From Gloeomargarita sp. SRBZ-1_bins_9 (GTDB lineage Bacteria > Cyanobacteriota > Cyanobacteriia > Gloeomargaritales > Gloeomargaritaceae), in contig JAUQVX010000006.1 of assembly GCA_039794565.1 (NCBI GenBank), positions 1-64,000 of the forward strand: a stretch of DNA of 64,000 nt, given 5' to 3'. Positions 18,958 through 28,459 of the stretch are shown here, piece by piece. The translations under genes were made by a program, and so were the position numbers. Within the stretch, counting starts at the first letter, position 1; each line of letters opens with the position of its first letter. The notes under the pieces are model-generated. The model was not told the origin of the DNA. It ran no database searches and saw nothing but the letters and a program-made list of their open reading frames with translations.

Positions 18958-19944
18958 TCATTGTGCCATGTTCCGGTCCCCCCCAAACGAGTCCCGTTGG
19001 GTCAGGGGCACCGGTTGCAAACGGGGTAAGACTTCCGCCAGGCCCGGCAGTTCCTGGAACGAAAATTTGGCCTCCCGCAATTTGTGCCACACCGACCGAC
19101 ACATCCACAGGGTTTCCCCCTGGGGCACGGCCCCCGCCCAGCGAAAACAGGCCTCCCGCTCCGGTTGGTAGTCCATACAGGCCAAGCGCAAACCCGGTTC
19201 CGGTGCCACCAACCGCGTCATATGGGTTAGTAACTGGGGATAAAGCCAGGTGTAGGCTGGATGTACCGTCAACTCCACCGGGTGGGGCTGGGTGGCCTGA
19301 GGGTCAAACCAGAGACAGAAATAGCCAATGGCGGCTTGGCGCTGGGGTTCAAACACATAGCCCTGAATCGGTCGCGCCTTCCCCCGCCAGGCCCGCCAGC
19401 GATACCACAAGGTTTGCCATAGGGGAACAGCAAAGTCCTGGGGATGCCGGTCAAACACCTGACGCACCAACGGCGGCATGGCCACGGTATCCAACTGGTA
19501 ACGCAAATAGGCGTCCCGCTGCCCTACCGGACTCAAAGGTGGCGCCTCCAAGCTGGACCGGGCCAGGGCCGTCAGGGCTTCCCCGTGCAGGTGCCAGTAG
19601 GTGCAATGGGCCAGGGGTTGAAATCCGTTTTGCCGGTACAAGGACAACTTATCCTGATCGGGGGTCGGTACCTCCAGAACCCAGGTGCGGGCCTCCAATA
19701 CGGTTTCCAAGGCATAGCGCAACAGTTGTGACCCCACCTCCGGCGTCAGGTTACTGACCCATTTGACCTGCCAGGTGCTACGGCTGCGGTTAAAGGGCGC
19801 CACCTGAATGGCTCCGACCACCTGGTTATCAGCAACCGCCAGCCAGATATGGCCCTGCCGGTCAACCGGGCCACCATCCCCCCTAGAGGTCTGTATCCAA
19901 TGCCGTTCCTGGGGGGAGTGGGGGGGACGAATCGTCAGCATCAT
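18958..19944 (-). CDS. GNAT family N-acetyltransferase
   Basis: A 328-residue protein with one clear N-terminal GNAT domain and a second, weaker one. In the first, GHIWLAVADNQVVGAIQVAPF gives the beta4-beta5 hairpin. EVGSQLLRYALETVL stands where the acetyl-CoA pyrophosphate loop belongs, but lacks a clean Q/RxxGxG/A. LSLYRQNGFQPLAHCTYWHL is the typical GNAT end. Residues 160-328 resemble a degenerate second GNAT half (IGYFCLWFDP, RLACMDYQPEREACFRWAG). The substrate is unknown. Its first 62 bases overlap the end of the upstream CofE-like gene out of frame. Confidence 0.7.
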   Translation of the reverse strand: MMLTIRPPHSPQERHWIQTSRGDGGPVDRQGHIWLAVADNQVVGAIQVAPFNRSRSTWQVKWVSNLTPEVGSQLLRYALETVLEARTWVLEVPTPDQDKLSLYRQNGFQPLAHCTYWHLHGEALTALARSSLEAPPLSPVGQRDAYLRYQLDTVAMPPLVRQVFDRHPQDFAVPLWQTLWYRWRAWRGKARPIQGYVFEPQRQAAIGYFCLWFDPQATQPHPVELTVHPAYTWLYPQLLTHMTRLVAPEPGLRLACMDYQPEREACFRWAGAVPQGETLWMCRSVWHKLREAKFSFQELPGLAEVLPRLQPVPLTQRDSFGGDRNMAQ

Positions 19945-21151
19945 CAGTAGGGTTCGGGTTGAGGTCGCCAGCCATCGGACGAATCAATAACAGGGGTGTC
20001 TGCTCATCCGCATTCCCGGCGGGGTTATCCACCAGCACTTGGGTCAGAAACTCCCGGTCCACATCGGCTGTCGCTGCCACTATTCTAACCGCTTTCAGGT
20101 CATTGACATCGACGATGGCCGCTGCCAGTCCGGTCTGCTCCCGAATCTCCTCCACCACCGTTTGCGGTCGCGCCGGTCCCAGGACGATGAACTGGTCATA
20201 GGGAGGCAACGTGCCCGTTACATCATCAATCAAGGCCGCTTGTTCCCCCGCCAACTGGTAAAACACCCCCGGTCGGCCCAGCAGCTTGGCCATAGCTCCC
20301 ACCACAAACGCCCCCACCACCCGCGGCCAGCCCACCAGGTCGATCAGTGTCTGCATGCCACAGGCGGTCGCCAGGCTAGAAGTGGGTAAAAAAAAGGTAC
20401 ACAAACGCCTGGCCCACCAACCCGGTTGCACCTGCCGCGGATGCCGCCACCGCCCCTGCATGATGGCCACCGGCGTCTCGCCGAAAACCACTATATCGCC
20501 GGGCAAGGCATGGGGCAGGGCATACCGTTTCACCACCCCCACCGGGTCGTCGGCATGGGTCAGCAGGTGGGTCTGAATGAGCAGAATTTCTGCCAGTCCG
20601 GGCACATGGCGACTAGGGATGGTGCGGCTAGGGTCGGGAAAGGCCAGGGGTAAAATCACATGCTGCTGCTGGGGTAACCAGCCGGCGGGTCCATAGCTGA
20701 CGTAATCGAAACACAACCAGGCCGCCTGTAACCCCTGTAGATCGGGTCCTTGGATGTCCAGCACCACCTCCATCCCCACCCGTTGGCGGGTTTTGATGAT
20801 GCGGGCGCGCCAATAACCATCCGGTCGCGTGGGTGCCTCGGGATGGTGGGAAAGCAATTGGGTGGTCACCCGAATATCAGAGATGTCCTGGCGGGAGAGC
20901 AATTGCACCTGCACCCGGCACTCCGGCACCATGACCTCGTAGCGGCTGCTTGGGTTGACCCACTCCAAATGCCCGCGCCAGCGATAGTGGTCCCTCGCCT
21001 GGACCTCCATCTGCCAGTAGCCCCGGGTCAGGTGCAGGGGATTCTGGGAACGGCGTCGCCACCAACGGTCAAGCCACCAGACCGCCCCCGTCCATAGCAG
21101 CAGCCAAAATCCAACGCGCAGCAAAACCGCAACCCCTTGCCTATCCGGCAT
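19883..21151 (-). CDS. CofE-like (F420-0:gamma-glutamyl ligase family) protein with N-terminal membrane anchor
   Basis: A 422-residue cyanobacterial protein. A basic start and one membrane helix (about residues 6-22) are followed by a 150-residue domain of unknown type. A region related to F420-0:gamma-glutamyl ligase follows: LPGDIVVFGETPVAIMQGRW (about 218-237), an AMAKLLGRPGVFYQLAG stretch, and DQFIVLGPARPQTVVEEIREQTG, where the family binds GTP and metal. The acidic tail ends in DDADDSSPPLPP. Whether it makes F420 is unclear, since many cyanobacteria carry this long form without a known F420 pathway. It lies seven bases downstream of glsF. Confidence 0.7.
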   Translation of the reverse strand: MPDRQGVAVLLRVGFWLLLWTGAVWWLDRWWRRRSQNPLHLTRGYWQMEVQARDHYRWRGHLEWVNPSSRYEVMVPECRVQVQLLSRQDISDIRVTTQLLSHHPEAPTRPDGYWRARIIKTRQRVGMEVVLDIQGPDLQGLQAAWLCFDYVSYGPAGWLPQQQHVILPLAFPDPSRTIPSRHVPGLAEILLIQTHLLTHADDPVGVVKRYALPHALPGDIVVFGETPVAIMQGRWRHPRQVQPGWWARRLCTFFLPTSSLATACGMQTLIDLVGWPRVVGAFVVGAMAKLLGRPGVFYQLAGEQAALIDDVTGTLPPYDQFIVLGPARPQTVVEEIREQTGLAAAIVDVNDLKAVRIVAATADVDREFLTQVLVDNPAGNADEQTPLLLIRPMAGDLNPNPTDDADDSSPPLPPGTALDTDL

Positions 21152-21158
21152 TTTAACC

Positions 21159-24100
21159 CTAGACCCGCTCCAACAAGGGTGCGGCTGTTCCACCCTGGGC
21201 TTCGGAAGTCTCCTGCTCCGAAGGCGGCACCACCTGCCAGAACTGGGGCAGATAACGCTCCCACTGGGCCAGGATGTGTTCGGCCTTGCGGCTGCCGGTA
21301 CGCTCGTAATAGGCGCTAATTAAACCGCGCAACTGACGTTCCCCCGCTGGGCTAGTCACCCGCTGAATCCGGACAATCTCCAGGTTCACCCTAGCGGGAA
21401 AATCCCCCGTTTCATCCAGGAAGTAGGCCAGTCCACCCGTCATGCCCGCCGCCACATTCCGGCCCACCGGTCCCAGCACCACCACCACCCCGCCGGTCAT
21501 GTACTCGCAGCAGTGGTCACCGGTCCCCTCCACCACCGCCTGGGCTAAGGAATTGCGCACGGCAAAGCGCTCCCCCGCCCGACCGTAGGCAAACAAACGC
21601 CCACCCGTAGCGCCATACAGACAGGTATTGCCAATAATCACCTGCTCGCTGGGGTCGCAGGCCAACTCTGGCTCCGGCACCACAATAATTTCGCCCCCGT
21701 GCATCCCCTTGCCCACATAGTCGTTGGCCTCCCCCGTCAGCTGCAGCGTCATCCCTGGCAGATTAAACGCCCCAAAGCTCTGGCCAGCGCTGCCCCGGAA
21801 TCGCAACGTGATTTGCCCTTGGAACCCATCATCCCCATGCAGGCGAGCAATCTCCCCGGCGATCCGCGCCCCCACACTCCGGTCCGTATTGCGAACAGGA
21901 AGCGTCAGCGTCACCCGGCCATGGTGGCGAATCGCCTGCTGCAGTTCCGGGCGCGCCAGCAGTTCGTCGTCCAAAACCGGGCCGTTGCTGTGCACCGGTT
22001 CATGGTGGAGCCAGGAGCGGTTCGTGCGCGTATCCGGCAATTGCGTCATTACCGCCGTAGTGACCCCCTGGGTTTTGGCCAGCTTCACCCCCTTGGGTTG
22101 CAACAAATCCGCCCGTCCCACGATGTCCGCCAGGGAACGATACCCCATCTGGGCCAAAATTCCCCGCACCTCCTCGGCGACAAACAAAAAGAAATTCACC
22201 ACGTGCTCGGGTACACCGGGGAAACGCGCCCGCAGGTCCTCCCGCTGGGTAGCCACCCCCACCGGGCAGTTATTGGTGTGACAGACCCGGGCCATGATAC
22301 AGCCGGCAGCAATCATCGCCACCGACCCAAACCCAAACTCCTCCGCCCCCATGAGCGCCCCCATCACCACGTCCCAGCCAGTTTTGAGACCCCCATCCAC
22401 CCGCAGGATTACCCGGTCCCGCAGGCGATTGGTCAAAAGCACCCGGTGCACCTCCGTCAATCCCAACTCCCAGGGCGTCCCCGCATGCTTGATGGAACTC
22501 AAGGGCGACGCGCCCGTGCCCCCATCGTGCCCGGAAATCTGGATCACATCCGCATTGGCCTTGGCTACCCCCGCCGCCACCGTACCGATGCCGATTTCCG
22601 CCACCAGTTTCACCGACACCTGGGCGCGGGGATTCACCTGGTGCAGGTCAAAGATCAACTGGGCCAAGTCCTCGATGGAGTAGATGTCATGGTGGGGCGG
22701 CGGGGAAATCAAAGGCACCCCCGGCTTAGAGCGACGCAGCATGGCGATATAGGGGCTGACCTTTTTCCCCGGCAACTGGCCCCCTTCCCCCGGCTTGGCC
22801 CCCTGGGCAATTTTGATTTCGATTTGTTGGGCCTGGATGAGATACTCCGGCGTCACCCCAAACCGCCCGGATGCCACCTGCTTAATCGCCGAGCTGGCCG
22901 TATCCCCTTGGCGCAAACCCTTGAGATGGGGTAGCGTCGGCGAGTGGCCCGTTTCGTCCACATCCATCAGCACCCGGAACCGCACCGGGTCTTCCCCCCC
23001 TTCCCCGGAGTTGGACTTACCCCCCAAGCGATTCATGGCAATCGCCAGCACCTCGTGGGCCTCCCGCGACAGCGCCCCCAGGGACATCCCCCCCGTGCAA
23101 AAGCGAGTGACAATGGCGCTGGCGGGTTCCACCTCCTCCAGGGGAATCGGCGAGCGGTCACTGACAATGGTGAGCAAATCCCGGGGGGCCGTGGGGGGCC
23201 GGTTCTCCAGCAACTGCAAATAGGCAGCAAAGTCCTCCGCCCGACCGGAGCGCACCGCCTTGTGCAGCAACTTGGCCATCTCCGGCGAATTCAGGTGGTA
23301 TTCTCCCCGGGGCCGGGCCTGGATAAACCCCAGATTTTCCAAGCGCTTGTGGGTCAGCTCCGGGAACGCCTGCCGGTGGAATTGCAGAATTTCTTGGGTC
23401 AGCTCCGCCAGGTTCAATCCCCCCAACTGGGAAACCGTCCCCCGAAAGGCCAGGTCCACCACCTCCGGCCCTAGCCCCACAATCTCAAAAATCTGCGCCC
23501 CGTGGTAGCTGGCCAGCAGAGAAATCCCCATTTTCGACAGGATTTTCAGCAACCCCGCCTCCACCGCCGCCCGGTAATTGGCCTGGGCCTGGGTCACCGT
23601 ACAGGGCGTCACCTTCCCTTGCTGCATCAACGTCTGGGTCTTGGGGTCATGCCACCAGTGGCGCACCGTCTCCCAGACCAAATAGGGACACACCGCGCTG
23701 GCCCCATAGCCAATCAAACAGGCGAAATGGTGCGTACTCCAGCACTGGGCCGTCTCCACCACCAAGGACACCCGCAGCCGCAACCCCTGGGCGATTAAGT
23801 GGTGATGCACCGCCCCAACCGCCAACAAAGGGGGAATCCAAGTGCGATTCGCTGTCAAGGGTTCCACCCGGTCGCTCAGCACCAGAATCTCTACCCCCTG
23901 CTGCACCGCTTGGGCCGCCTGGTCACAGAGCGCATGCACCGCCTGCTTTAGGGCCTCCGGTTCCGTGCAGTCAAACAACGTGCTCAGCGTCGCCGTGCCA
24001 AAGCCACTGGTGTACAGCTGTTGCAACTCCTGTTCGTTAAGCACTGGCGAGCGCAGCCACAGTTGGCGGGCATCCTCCGGGCGCACCTGCAACAGATTCC

Positions 24101-25721
24101 CCCGCCGCCCCAGCCCCATTTCCAGGGACATCACCAGACTTTCCCGCAGGGGGTCAATCGCCGGATTCGTCACCTGGGCAAACCGCTGCTTGAAGTAGTC
24201 ATAGAGCAAATGGGGCTTATCCGAGAACACCGCCAGGGGCGCATCATCCCCCATGCAAAAGGTGGGTTCTTTCCCCGTGCTGGCCATCGGCTCAATGATC
24301 ATCTCCACATCTTCCGCCGTGTAGCCGAAGGCCGTCTGGTGACGCAACAGCGCCTCTGCCTCCCAGGTGCAAGCCTCGTTAAAAGGCTGTGGCTCCAGAT
24401 AGCGCCGGTACTGCTTGACCCACACCCCGTAGGGCTGTTGCCGGGCCACCCGCTGCTTGATGGTCCAGTTAGTGAGCAACTCTCCCTTCACCAAATCCAC
24501 CGCCAGCATTTGTCCTGGCCCCAGGCGTCCTTTGGCCACCACCTGCTGGGGGGGCACCTCCACTACCCCCGCCTCCGACGCCAAAATCACCCAATCGTCC
24601 TGGGTCAACACATAGCGAGCCGGGCGCAGCCCATTGCGGTCCAGCGTCGCCCCCACCACCTGCCCATCGCTAAAGACCACCAATGCCGGTCCATCCCACG
24701 GCTCCTGCACCCCCGCGTAGAACTCGTAGAAATCCACCACCTCCGGGTAGGCTGCCAACTCCGGCTGGTGCCGATAGGCCTCCGGAATCAGCAGCATCAT
24801 CGCCTCCAGGGGACTCCGCCCGGCGCGCACCAGCAACTCCAGACTGCTATCGAGATTGGCGGAATCACTCTTTTGGCAATCCACCACCGGGCGCAAATCC
24901 TCCAGCCGCCCCTCCCAGGCTGGATGGCCAAAGCTACTTTCCCGGGCCGCCATCCAGTTGATATTCCCCAGCAGTGTATTGATTTCCCCGTTGTGCCCCA
25001 AAAACCGCATCGGCTGGGCCAGGGGCCATTTGGGCATGGTGTTGGTGCTAAAACGCCGGTGATAGATAGCAAAGGCGCTCTGGTAACGTTCATCCCGCAA
25101 ATCCCGGTAGAACTCCCCCAGCACCGCCGCGCGCACCATCCCCTTATAGACCACCGTGCGGCCCGAGAGCGAGCAAATATACAGCTCCTGACCCCAGGGC
25201 TGTTGCGCCGCCTGCCGCTCCAGACGTTTACGGGCCAAATACAACCGTTGCTCCAGTTCCTCCCCCTGCCACCTGGGATGCGTCACCACCACCTGGGCAA
25301 TCGCCGGGCAATTTTCGTGGGCTTGTACCCCTAGCACCTGTGGGCGCACCGGCACCTCCCGCCAGCCCAGGACCGTAAACCCTTCCGCCTGTAACCCCTG
25401 GGTGATCCAGGTTTGGGCCGCTGTCACCGCCTCCGGGGGCAAAAACACCATCCCCAAGCCCGTGCGCCCCGGCACCAGCGGCGGCAACCCCAATCCTTCC
25501 GCCCACGCCTGCAGCAGACCCCAGGGCAGTCCCGTCATCAACCCGGCCCCGTCCCCCGAATCCCGGTCAGCGCTGCATCCCCCCCGGTGTTCCAGGCAGG
25601 TCAAGGCCGCCAGCGCCTGGGTCACCACCGCATGACTCACCCGCCCCCGCCGGTCAGCAATAAAACCCACCCCACAAGCATCCCGTTCATCAGTCAACCA
25701 AGGCCAAGGGGAATTGCGCAT
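21159..25721 (-). CDS. glsF: Ferredoxin-dependent glutamate synthase (Fd-GOGAT)
   Basis: A 1520-residue single-chain glutamate synthase, converting glutamine and 2-oxoglutarate to two glutamates using reduced ferredoxin. A 15-residue propeptide precedes the catalytic Cys16 of the class II amidotransferase domain (CGVGFIAD; about 16-420). A central domain follows. The FMN-binding synthase domain has [38 protein letters not shown] and [18 protein letters not shown]. The 3Fe-4S cysteines lie in [13 protein letters not shown], and the C-terminal beta-helix contains GGEIIV and GATGGRLFA. No small GltD subunit is adjacent, supporting the ferredoxin type. A promoter and a leader of about 150 bases lie upstream. 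Confidence 0.95.
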   Translation of the reverse strand: MRNSPWPWLTDERDACGVGFIADRRGRVSHAVVTQALAALTCLEHRGGCSADRDSGDGAGLMTGLPWGLLQAWAEGLGLPPLVPGRTGLGMVFLPPEAVTAAQTWITQGLQAEGFTVLGWREVPVRPQVLGVQAHENCPAIAQVVVTHPRWQGEELEQRLYLARKRLERQAAQQPWGQELYICSLSGRTVVYKGMVRAAVLGEFYRDLRDERYQSAFAIYHRRFSTNTMPKWPLAQPMRFLGHNGEINTLLGNINWMAARESSFGHPAWEGRLEDLRPVVDCQKSDSANLDSSLELLVRAGRSPLEAMMLLIPEAYRHQPELAAYPEVVDFYEFYAGVQEPWDGPALVVFSDGQVVGATLDRNGLRPARYVLTQDDWVILASEAGVVEVPPQQVVAKGRLGPGQMLAVDLVKGELLTNWTIKQRVARQQPYGVWVKQYRRYLEPQPFNEACTWEAEALLRHQTAFGYTAEDVEMIIEPMASTGKEPTFCMGDDAPLAVFSDKPHLLYDYFKQRFAQVTNPAIDPLRESLVMSLEMGLGRRGNLLQVRPEDARQLWLRSPVLNEQELQQLYTSGFGTATLSTLFDCTEPEALKQAVHALCDQAAQAVQQGVEILVLSDRVEPLTANRTWIPPLLAVGAVHHHLIAQGLRLRVSLVVETAQCWSTHHFACLIGYGASAVCPYLVWETVRHWWHDPKTQTLMQQGKVTPCTVTQAQANYRAAVEAGLLKILSKMGISLLASYHGAQIFEIVGLGPEVVDLAFRGTVSQLGGLNLAELTQEILQFHRQAFPELTHKRLENLGFIQARPRGEYHLNSPEMAKLLHKAVRSGRAEDFAAYLQLLENRPPTAPRDLLTIVSDRSPIPLEEVEPASAIVTRFCTGGMSLGALSREAHEVLAIAMNRLGGKSNSGEGGEDPVRFRVLMDVDETGHSPTLPHLKGLRQGDTASSAIKQVASGRFGVTPEYLIQAQQIEIKIAQGAKPGEGGQLPGKKVSPYIAMLRRSKPGVPLISPPPHHDIYSIEDLAQLIFDLHQVNPRAQVSVKLVAEIGIGTVAAGVAKANADVIQISGHDGGTGASPLSSIKHAGTPWELGLTEVHRVLLTNRLRDRVILRVDGGLKTGWDVVMGALMGAEEFGFGSVAMIAAGCIMARVCHTNNCPVGVATQREDLRARFPGVPEHVVNFFLFVAEEVRGILAQMGYRSLADIVGRADLLQPKGVKLAKTQGVTTAVMTQLPDTRTNRSWLHHEPVHSNGPVLDDELLARPELQQAIRHHGRVTLTLPVRNTDRSVGARIAGEIARLHGDDGFQGQITLRFRGSAGQSFGAFNLPGMTLQLTGEANDYVGKGMHGGEIIVVPEPELACDPSEQVIIGNTCLYGATGGRLFAYGRAGERFAVRNSLAQAVVEGTGDHCCEYMTGGVVVVLGPVGRNVAAGMTGGLAYFLDETGDFPARVNLEIVRIQRVTSPAGERQLRGLISAYYERTGSRKAEHILAQWERYLPQFWQVVPPSEQETSEAQGGTAAPLLERV

Positions 25722-25885
25722 AGGACACCCGAGTAGAACGTCAAAGAAGTGCTACCCCGCCGGCGTCATCCCCCCCGATGACTCAACCCGTCGCTATCTG
25801 GTGGACGCCAATGCTGAAGTCAGCCGGCTAACACTCCATCCCCACCGTACGCCGTTTCCGGCCAGGTGCAGCATCCCCTATTATA
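25722..25885 (-). promoter_or_regulatory. glsF promoter (-10 at 25880-25885) and structured 5' leader
   Basis: A perfect TATAAT on the minus strand at 25880-25885 places transcription start near 25873, leaving a leader of about 150 bases before glsF. The leader can form a hairpin of six perfect pairs (GTCATC/GATGAC, 25765-25782) and a near-palindromic GTCAGCCGGCTAAC at about 25820-25833. I do not find a clear NtcA box (GTA-N8-TAC) or the full conserved core of the glutamine riboswitch classes. Confidence 0.4.
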
Positions 25886-25916
25886 GTGGTTCCCGGCCAA
25901 TCCCTAATGGTATCTT

Positions 25917-26090
25917 CTATCGCCGTTGCAGCTCATCAATCAGTACGGCCACCACGGCGGCAAACAGGGTGATGGCCAAGGCCACTGCCGGATGTTGTCC
26001 CCGAGCTACCGCCAGGGAAGTTGCCACCCCTGCGCCCAAACCCGCCGTTATCAGGGCCGTCGGCCAATCCCGTTGCTCTGGACTGTACAT
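25917..26090 (-). CDS. Small membrane protein, 57 residues
   Basis: A short open frame from the ATG at 26090 to the TAG at 25917. The product has a polar start (MYSPEQRDWPTAL), two hydrophobic helices (about residues 13-28 and 34-50, with GLGAGVATSLAVA and VALAITLFAAVVAVL) joined by the short ARGQHPA turn, and a charged end, DELQRR. It resembles small conserved cyanobacterial proteins of the pattern W-T-A-x-x-T-A-x-x-G-A, which I recall only loosely. Its stop lies about 30 bases before the glsF -10 box, and the next gene upstream is a fasciclin protein on the same strand. Function unknown. Confidence 0.6.
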   Translation of the reverse strand: MYSPEQRDWPTALITAGLGAGVATSLAVARGQHPAVALAITLFAAVVAVLIDELQRR

Positions 26091-26202
26091 TGCCACTGCC
26101 TATCCCTAACCAGACAATGGCTAAAGGTAGCACCAGAGCCCCCCTTATCCCTCCATCTGCGCAATCAAACGTTAGAGAAACAGCTGTCCCCTTCACAAAA
26201 TT

Positions 26203-26670
26203 TCAGAGTCCGGTGACCGGTTGGGCGTACCAGCCCTTGCTCACGTCCCCCCGACGCCCGCCGTCGCCCCCCATCAGAATCACCCGGTTGAGCACGTGGA
26301 TCACCCCGTTATCCGCCAAGATGTCTGCCGCTAGGACCGTCGCGTTCTTGACCTCAAACTCATCCCCCTGCCGGTAGATGGGAATGAGCGACCCCTCTAG
26401 AGACTGCAAATAATCCCTATCCCGCAAATCCGCCTTGGTATAACGCCCCGGCACCACGTGGTATTTGAGAATGCGGGCCAACTGGGGGGGATTTTGCACC
26501 AGCGTCGTCACCGTCCCCGGCGGCAGGGCCGCAAAGGCCTCATCGTTAGGGGCAAACACCGTAAAAGGCCCCGGACTTTTGAGCGCCTCCACCAGACCCG
26601 CCGCCTGCACCGCCGCCACCAGCGTCTGGAACGACCCAGCGCTCACCGCAATATCCACAATATCCGCCAT
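26203..26670 (-). CDS. Fasciclin (FAS1) domain protein
   Basis: A 155-residue protein made of one FAS1 domain. It has the H1-like segment [21 protein letters not shown] (about 33-53), [19 protein letters not shown], and the closing H2-like [14 protein letters not shown]. It lacks a signal peptide, like the short fasciclin proteins common in cyanobacteria, so it may be cytoplasmic or leave by a non-classical route. FAS1 domains mediate adhesion in eukaryotes; the bacterial role is unclear. The last 22 residues ([19 protein letters not shown]...) extend past the usual end of the domain. Confidence 0.9.
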   Translation of the reverse strand: MADIVDIAVSAGSFQTLVAAVQAAGLVEALKSPGPFTVFAPNDEAFAALPPGTVTTLVQNPPQLARILKYHVVPGRYTKADLRDRDYLQSLEGSLIPIYRQGDEFEVKNATVLAADILADNGVIHVLNRVILMGGDGGRRGDVSKGWYAQPVTGL

Positions 26671-26716
26671 GGTCAGGGGGAAATATCAACTTGCTTGCAT
26701 TATAAAGCCAGTCCGG

Positions 26717-28255
26717 CTACTGGGGGGGATTTTTCATCTGGTCGCGCCATTCCTGGAGTTGCTGGGCCACCACCTGCTGACCCCCCAAGCCAAAAGCAAT
26801 GGCAATCGCCACCGCTATCGCCCCAAACAACAACCCAAACGCCAAGTTGACAATATCAGCGGCGATCCCCATCTGCCGTAGCGCCATTGCCCCCACCAGC
26901 GCCAACGTGGCAATCCGCGCCCCCTGGGCCAGGAACCGTGCCTGGGGAGTTCCCGCCTGGGCAATCAACCGAAACATGGCGTTGGCCGCATATATCCCCA
27001 CCGCCAGCACCAGTAGCCCCACCAGTACCTGGCCAAAAATCACCAACAACCCCGTCGCCACCGCCGTCAGGGTGGGAATTTCCAGCACCTCCACCGCCGC
27101 GATGACCCCCAACTGCATCACACCCCCCAGGACGATAAACCCAGCCACCTGGGACGGTGTTTGCTGCATCTGGGCCGGTGCCGGCAGCCCTAGCCATGTC
27201 AACACCTGGTCAAATCCTGCCCGCGTCAACACCCCCGTGATCATTTCCCCCAGCAACCGCCCGCCAACGTAGGCCGCCAGCAGAATCAAACCCGCCGTAA
27301 ACACCCGGGGCAAGGCCATCAAAAACATATTCAGCATTGCCACCGCCGGCCGAGAAATGGCCTGAATCTCCAGGGCCTCCAGCGCTGCCACAATGGTGGG
27401 AATCCACACCAGGATATACACCAGTCCGCCGCCGACCTGGGACACCCGCACCTGTTCGCCCAGACCCAACCGCTGCCCCAGGGGGTCTGCCCCAAGCGTC
27501 GTCAGCAGATTCACCGTCATCGTCCGCAGCACCCGGGCCACCAGCCAGCCCACCAGCCCGATCAACACCGCCTTGAAAATCCGGGGCAAAGCCGCTAGCA
27601 ATTCATTCACCAGGTTTTGCACCGGCTGAAGCGGCCCTTGCAGTTGCAGCGTATCCAGGATCAAAGGCAGGAAAAACAGCCACACCAACCAATAGAGCAC
27701 TGTCCCCACCAGTTCTCCCACCGTCACCGGCGGTGCTTCTGGTGTTGGGCGGGGTAACTCCAGGGGTTGGTCCAGTTGCAGCGACTGGGATAACCGCACC
27801 ACCACCAGCTTGGTCACCGTCGCCACCCCCCAAGCCAGCACCGCCACAATCAACCCGCCAATGATTCGTGGCACATAGGCAAAGATTTCATTGAGCAACT
27901 GGGCCAGGGGTTGGGAGATGCCCGACAGTCGCAGGACATCCAAAGCCCCCACCACCCCCAAAAGCAGCACCACCCAAAAGACAATTAATCCCAGCCATTT
28001 ACCTACAGAAATAGTTGGTTCAGATGTGCCGGACACCAGTTGGGAAAGACGGTCATCTATGCCTGTGCGCTTTAAAGTAGATCGACTAAATTCTGCCAGG
28101 AGCGATGCCGCAATCCAAGCAACAATAAATATCCCTAAGGCCCCCAGCAGGTTGAACAAAAATGGAACCAAGCGATCCAGGTTCAAATTAATCCAACGTC
28201 CAGTCTCTTGCGTGACTTGGGCCAAGTCCAGTGTCCAAGTCGCCATCACCGCCAT
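26717..28255 (-). CDS. Mechanosensitive-channel-like protein built of TM-helix repeats
   Basis: A 512-residue integral membrane protein with about five copies of the conserved TM_helix unit seen in MscS-related proteins. Each copy has the pattern N-x-x-x-x-x-P-R-I-x-x-A-x-x-x-L-x-x-A, as in EIFAYVPRIIGGLIVAVLAWG, ELLAALPRIFKAVLIGLVGW and MFLMALPRVFTAGLILLAAY. Loops such as GADPLGQRLG link the copies. It ends in AIAIAFGLGGQQVVAQQLQEW, resembling the MscS pore helix, but the soluble beta domain that normally follows is absent. Whether it conducts ions alone is uncertain. The start could be the first or the second ATG (28246). Confidence 0.75.
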   Translation of the reverse strand: MAVMATWTLDLAQVTQETGRWINLNLDRLVPFLFNLLGALGIFIVAWIAASLLAEFSRSTLKRTGIDDRLSQLVSGTSEPTISVGKWLGLIVFWVVLLLGVVGALDVLRLSGISQPLAQLLNEIFAYVPRIIGGLIVAVLAWGVATVTKLVVVRLSQSLQLDQPLELPRPTPEAPPVTVGELVGTVLYWLVWLFFLPLILDTLQLQGPLQPVQNLVNELLAALPRIFKAVLIGLVGWLVARVLRTMTVNLLTTLGADPLGQRLGLGEQVRVSQVGGGLVYILVWIPTIVAALEALEIQAISRPAVAMLNMFLMALPRVFTAGLILLAAYVGGRLLGEMITGVLTRAGFDQVLTWLGLPAPAQMQQTPSQVAGFIVLGGVMQLGVIAAVEVLEIPTLTAVATGLLVIFGQVLVGLLVLAVGIYAANAMFRLIAQAGTPQARFLAQGARIATLALVGAMALRQMGIAADIVNLAFGLLFGAIAVAIAIAFGLGGQQVVAQQLQEWRDQMKNPPQ

Positions 28256-28459
28256 ACCCTCACCCCCCTATCATTTGGTGTCAGGCTGTCTTCCCAAGGA
28301 AACACTGCCGATCCTACCATTGCGTCGCAAGGGCACGAGACTGGTTAAACAATTTTTCAATTTTTTGGCTTTTATTTGGCCGCTGGCGTGTTGACTCCCC
28401 ATGACCTGCCCAAGGCGATAGAGTGAAAGTAAAAAAAATGGAACTCATTGCCAACACCG

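Noticed and set aside
21699-25334. Long antisense open frames (411 and 437 codons) inside glsF
   Set aside because: Same low-complexity composition and no start region or domain; the opposite strand encodes a complete Fd-GOGAT.
25722-25885. Known glutamine riboswitch upstream of glsF
   Set aside because: The leader has hairpins but I could not match the conserved core of either class by eye; reported as an unassigned structured leader.
25880-25930. NtcA site upstream of glsF
   Set aside because: No GTA-N8-TAC is found at the expected distance before the -10 element; the nearest, GCG-N8-TAC, fails the consensus.
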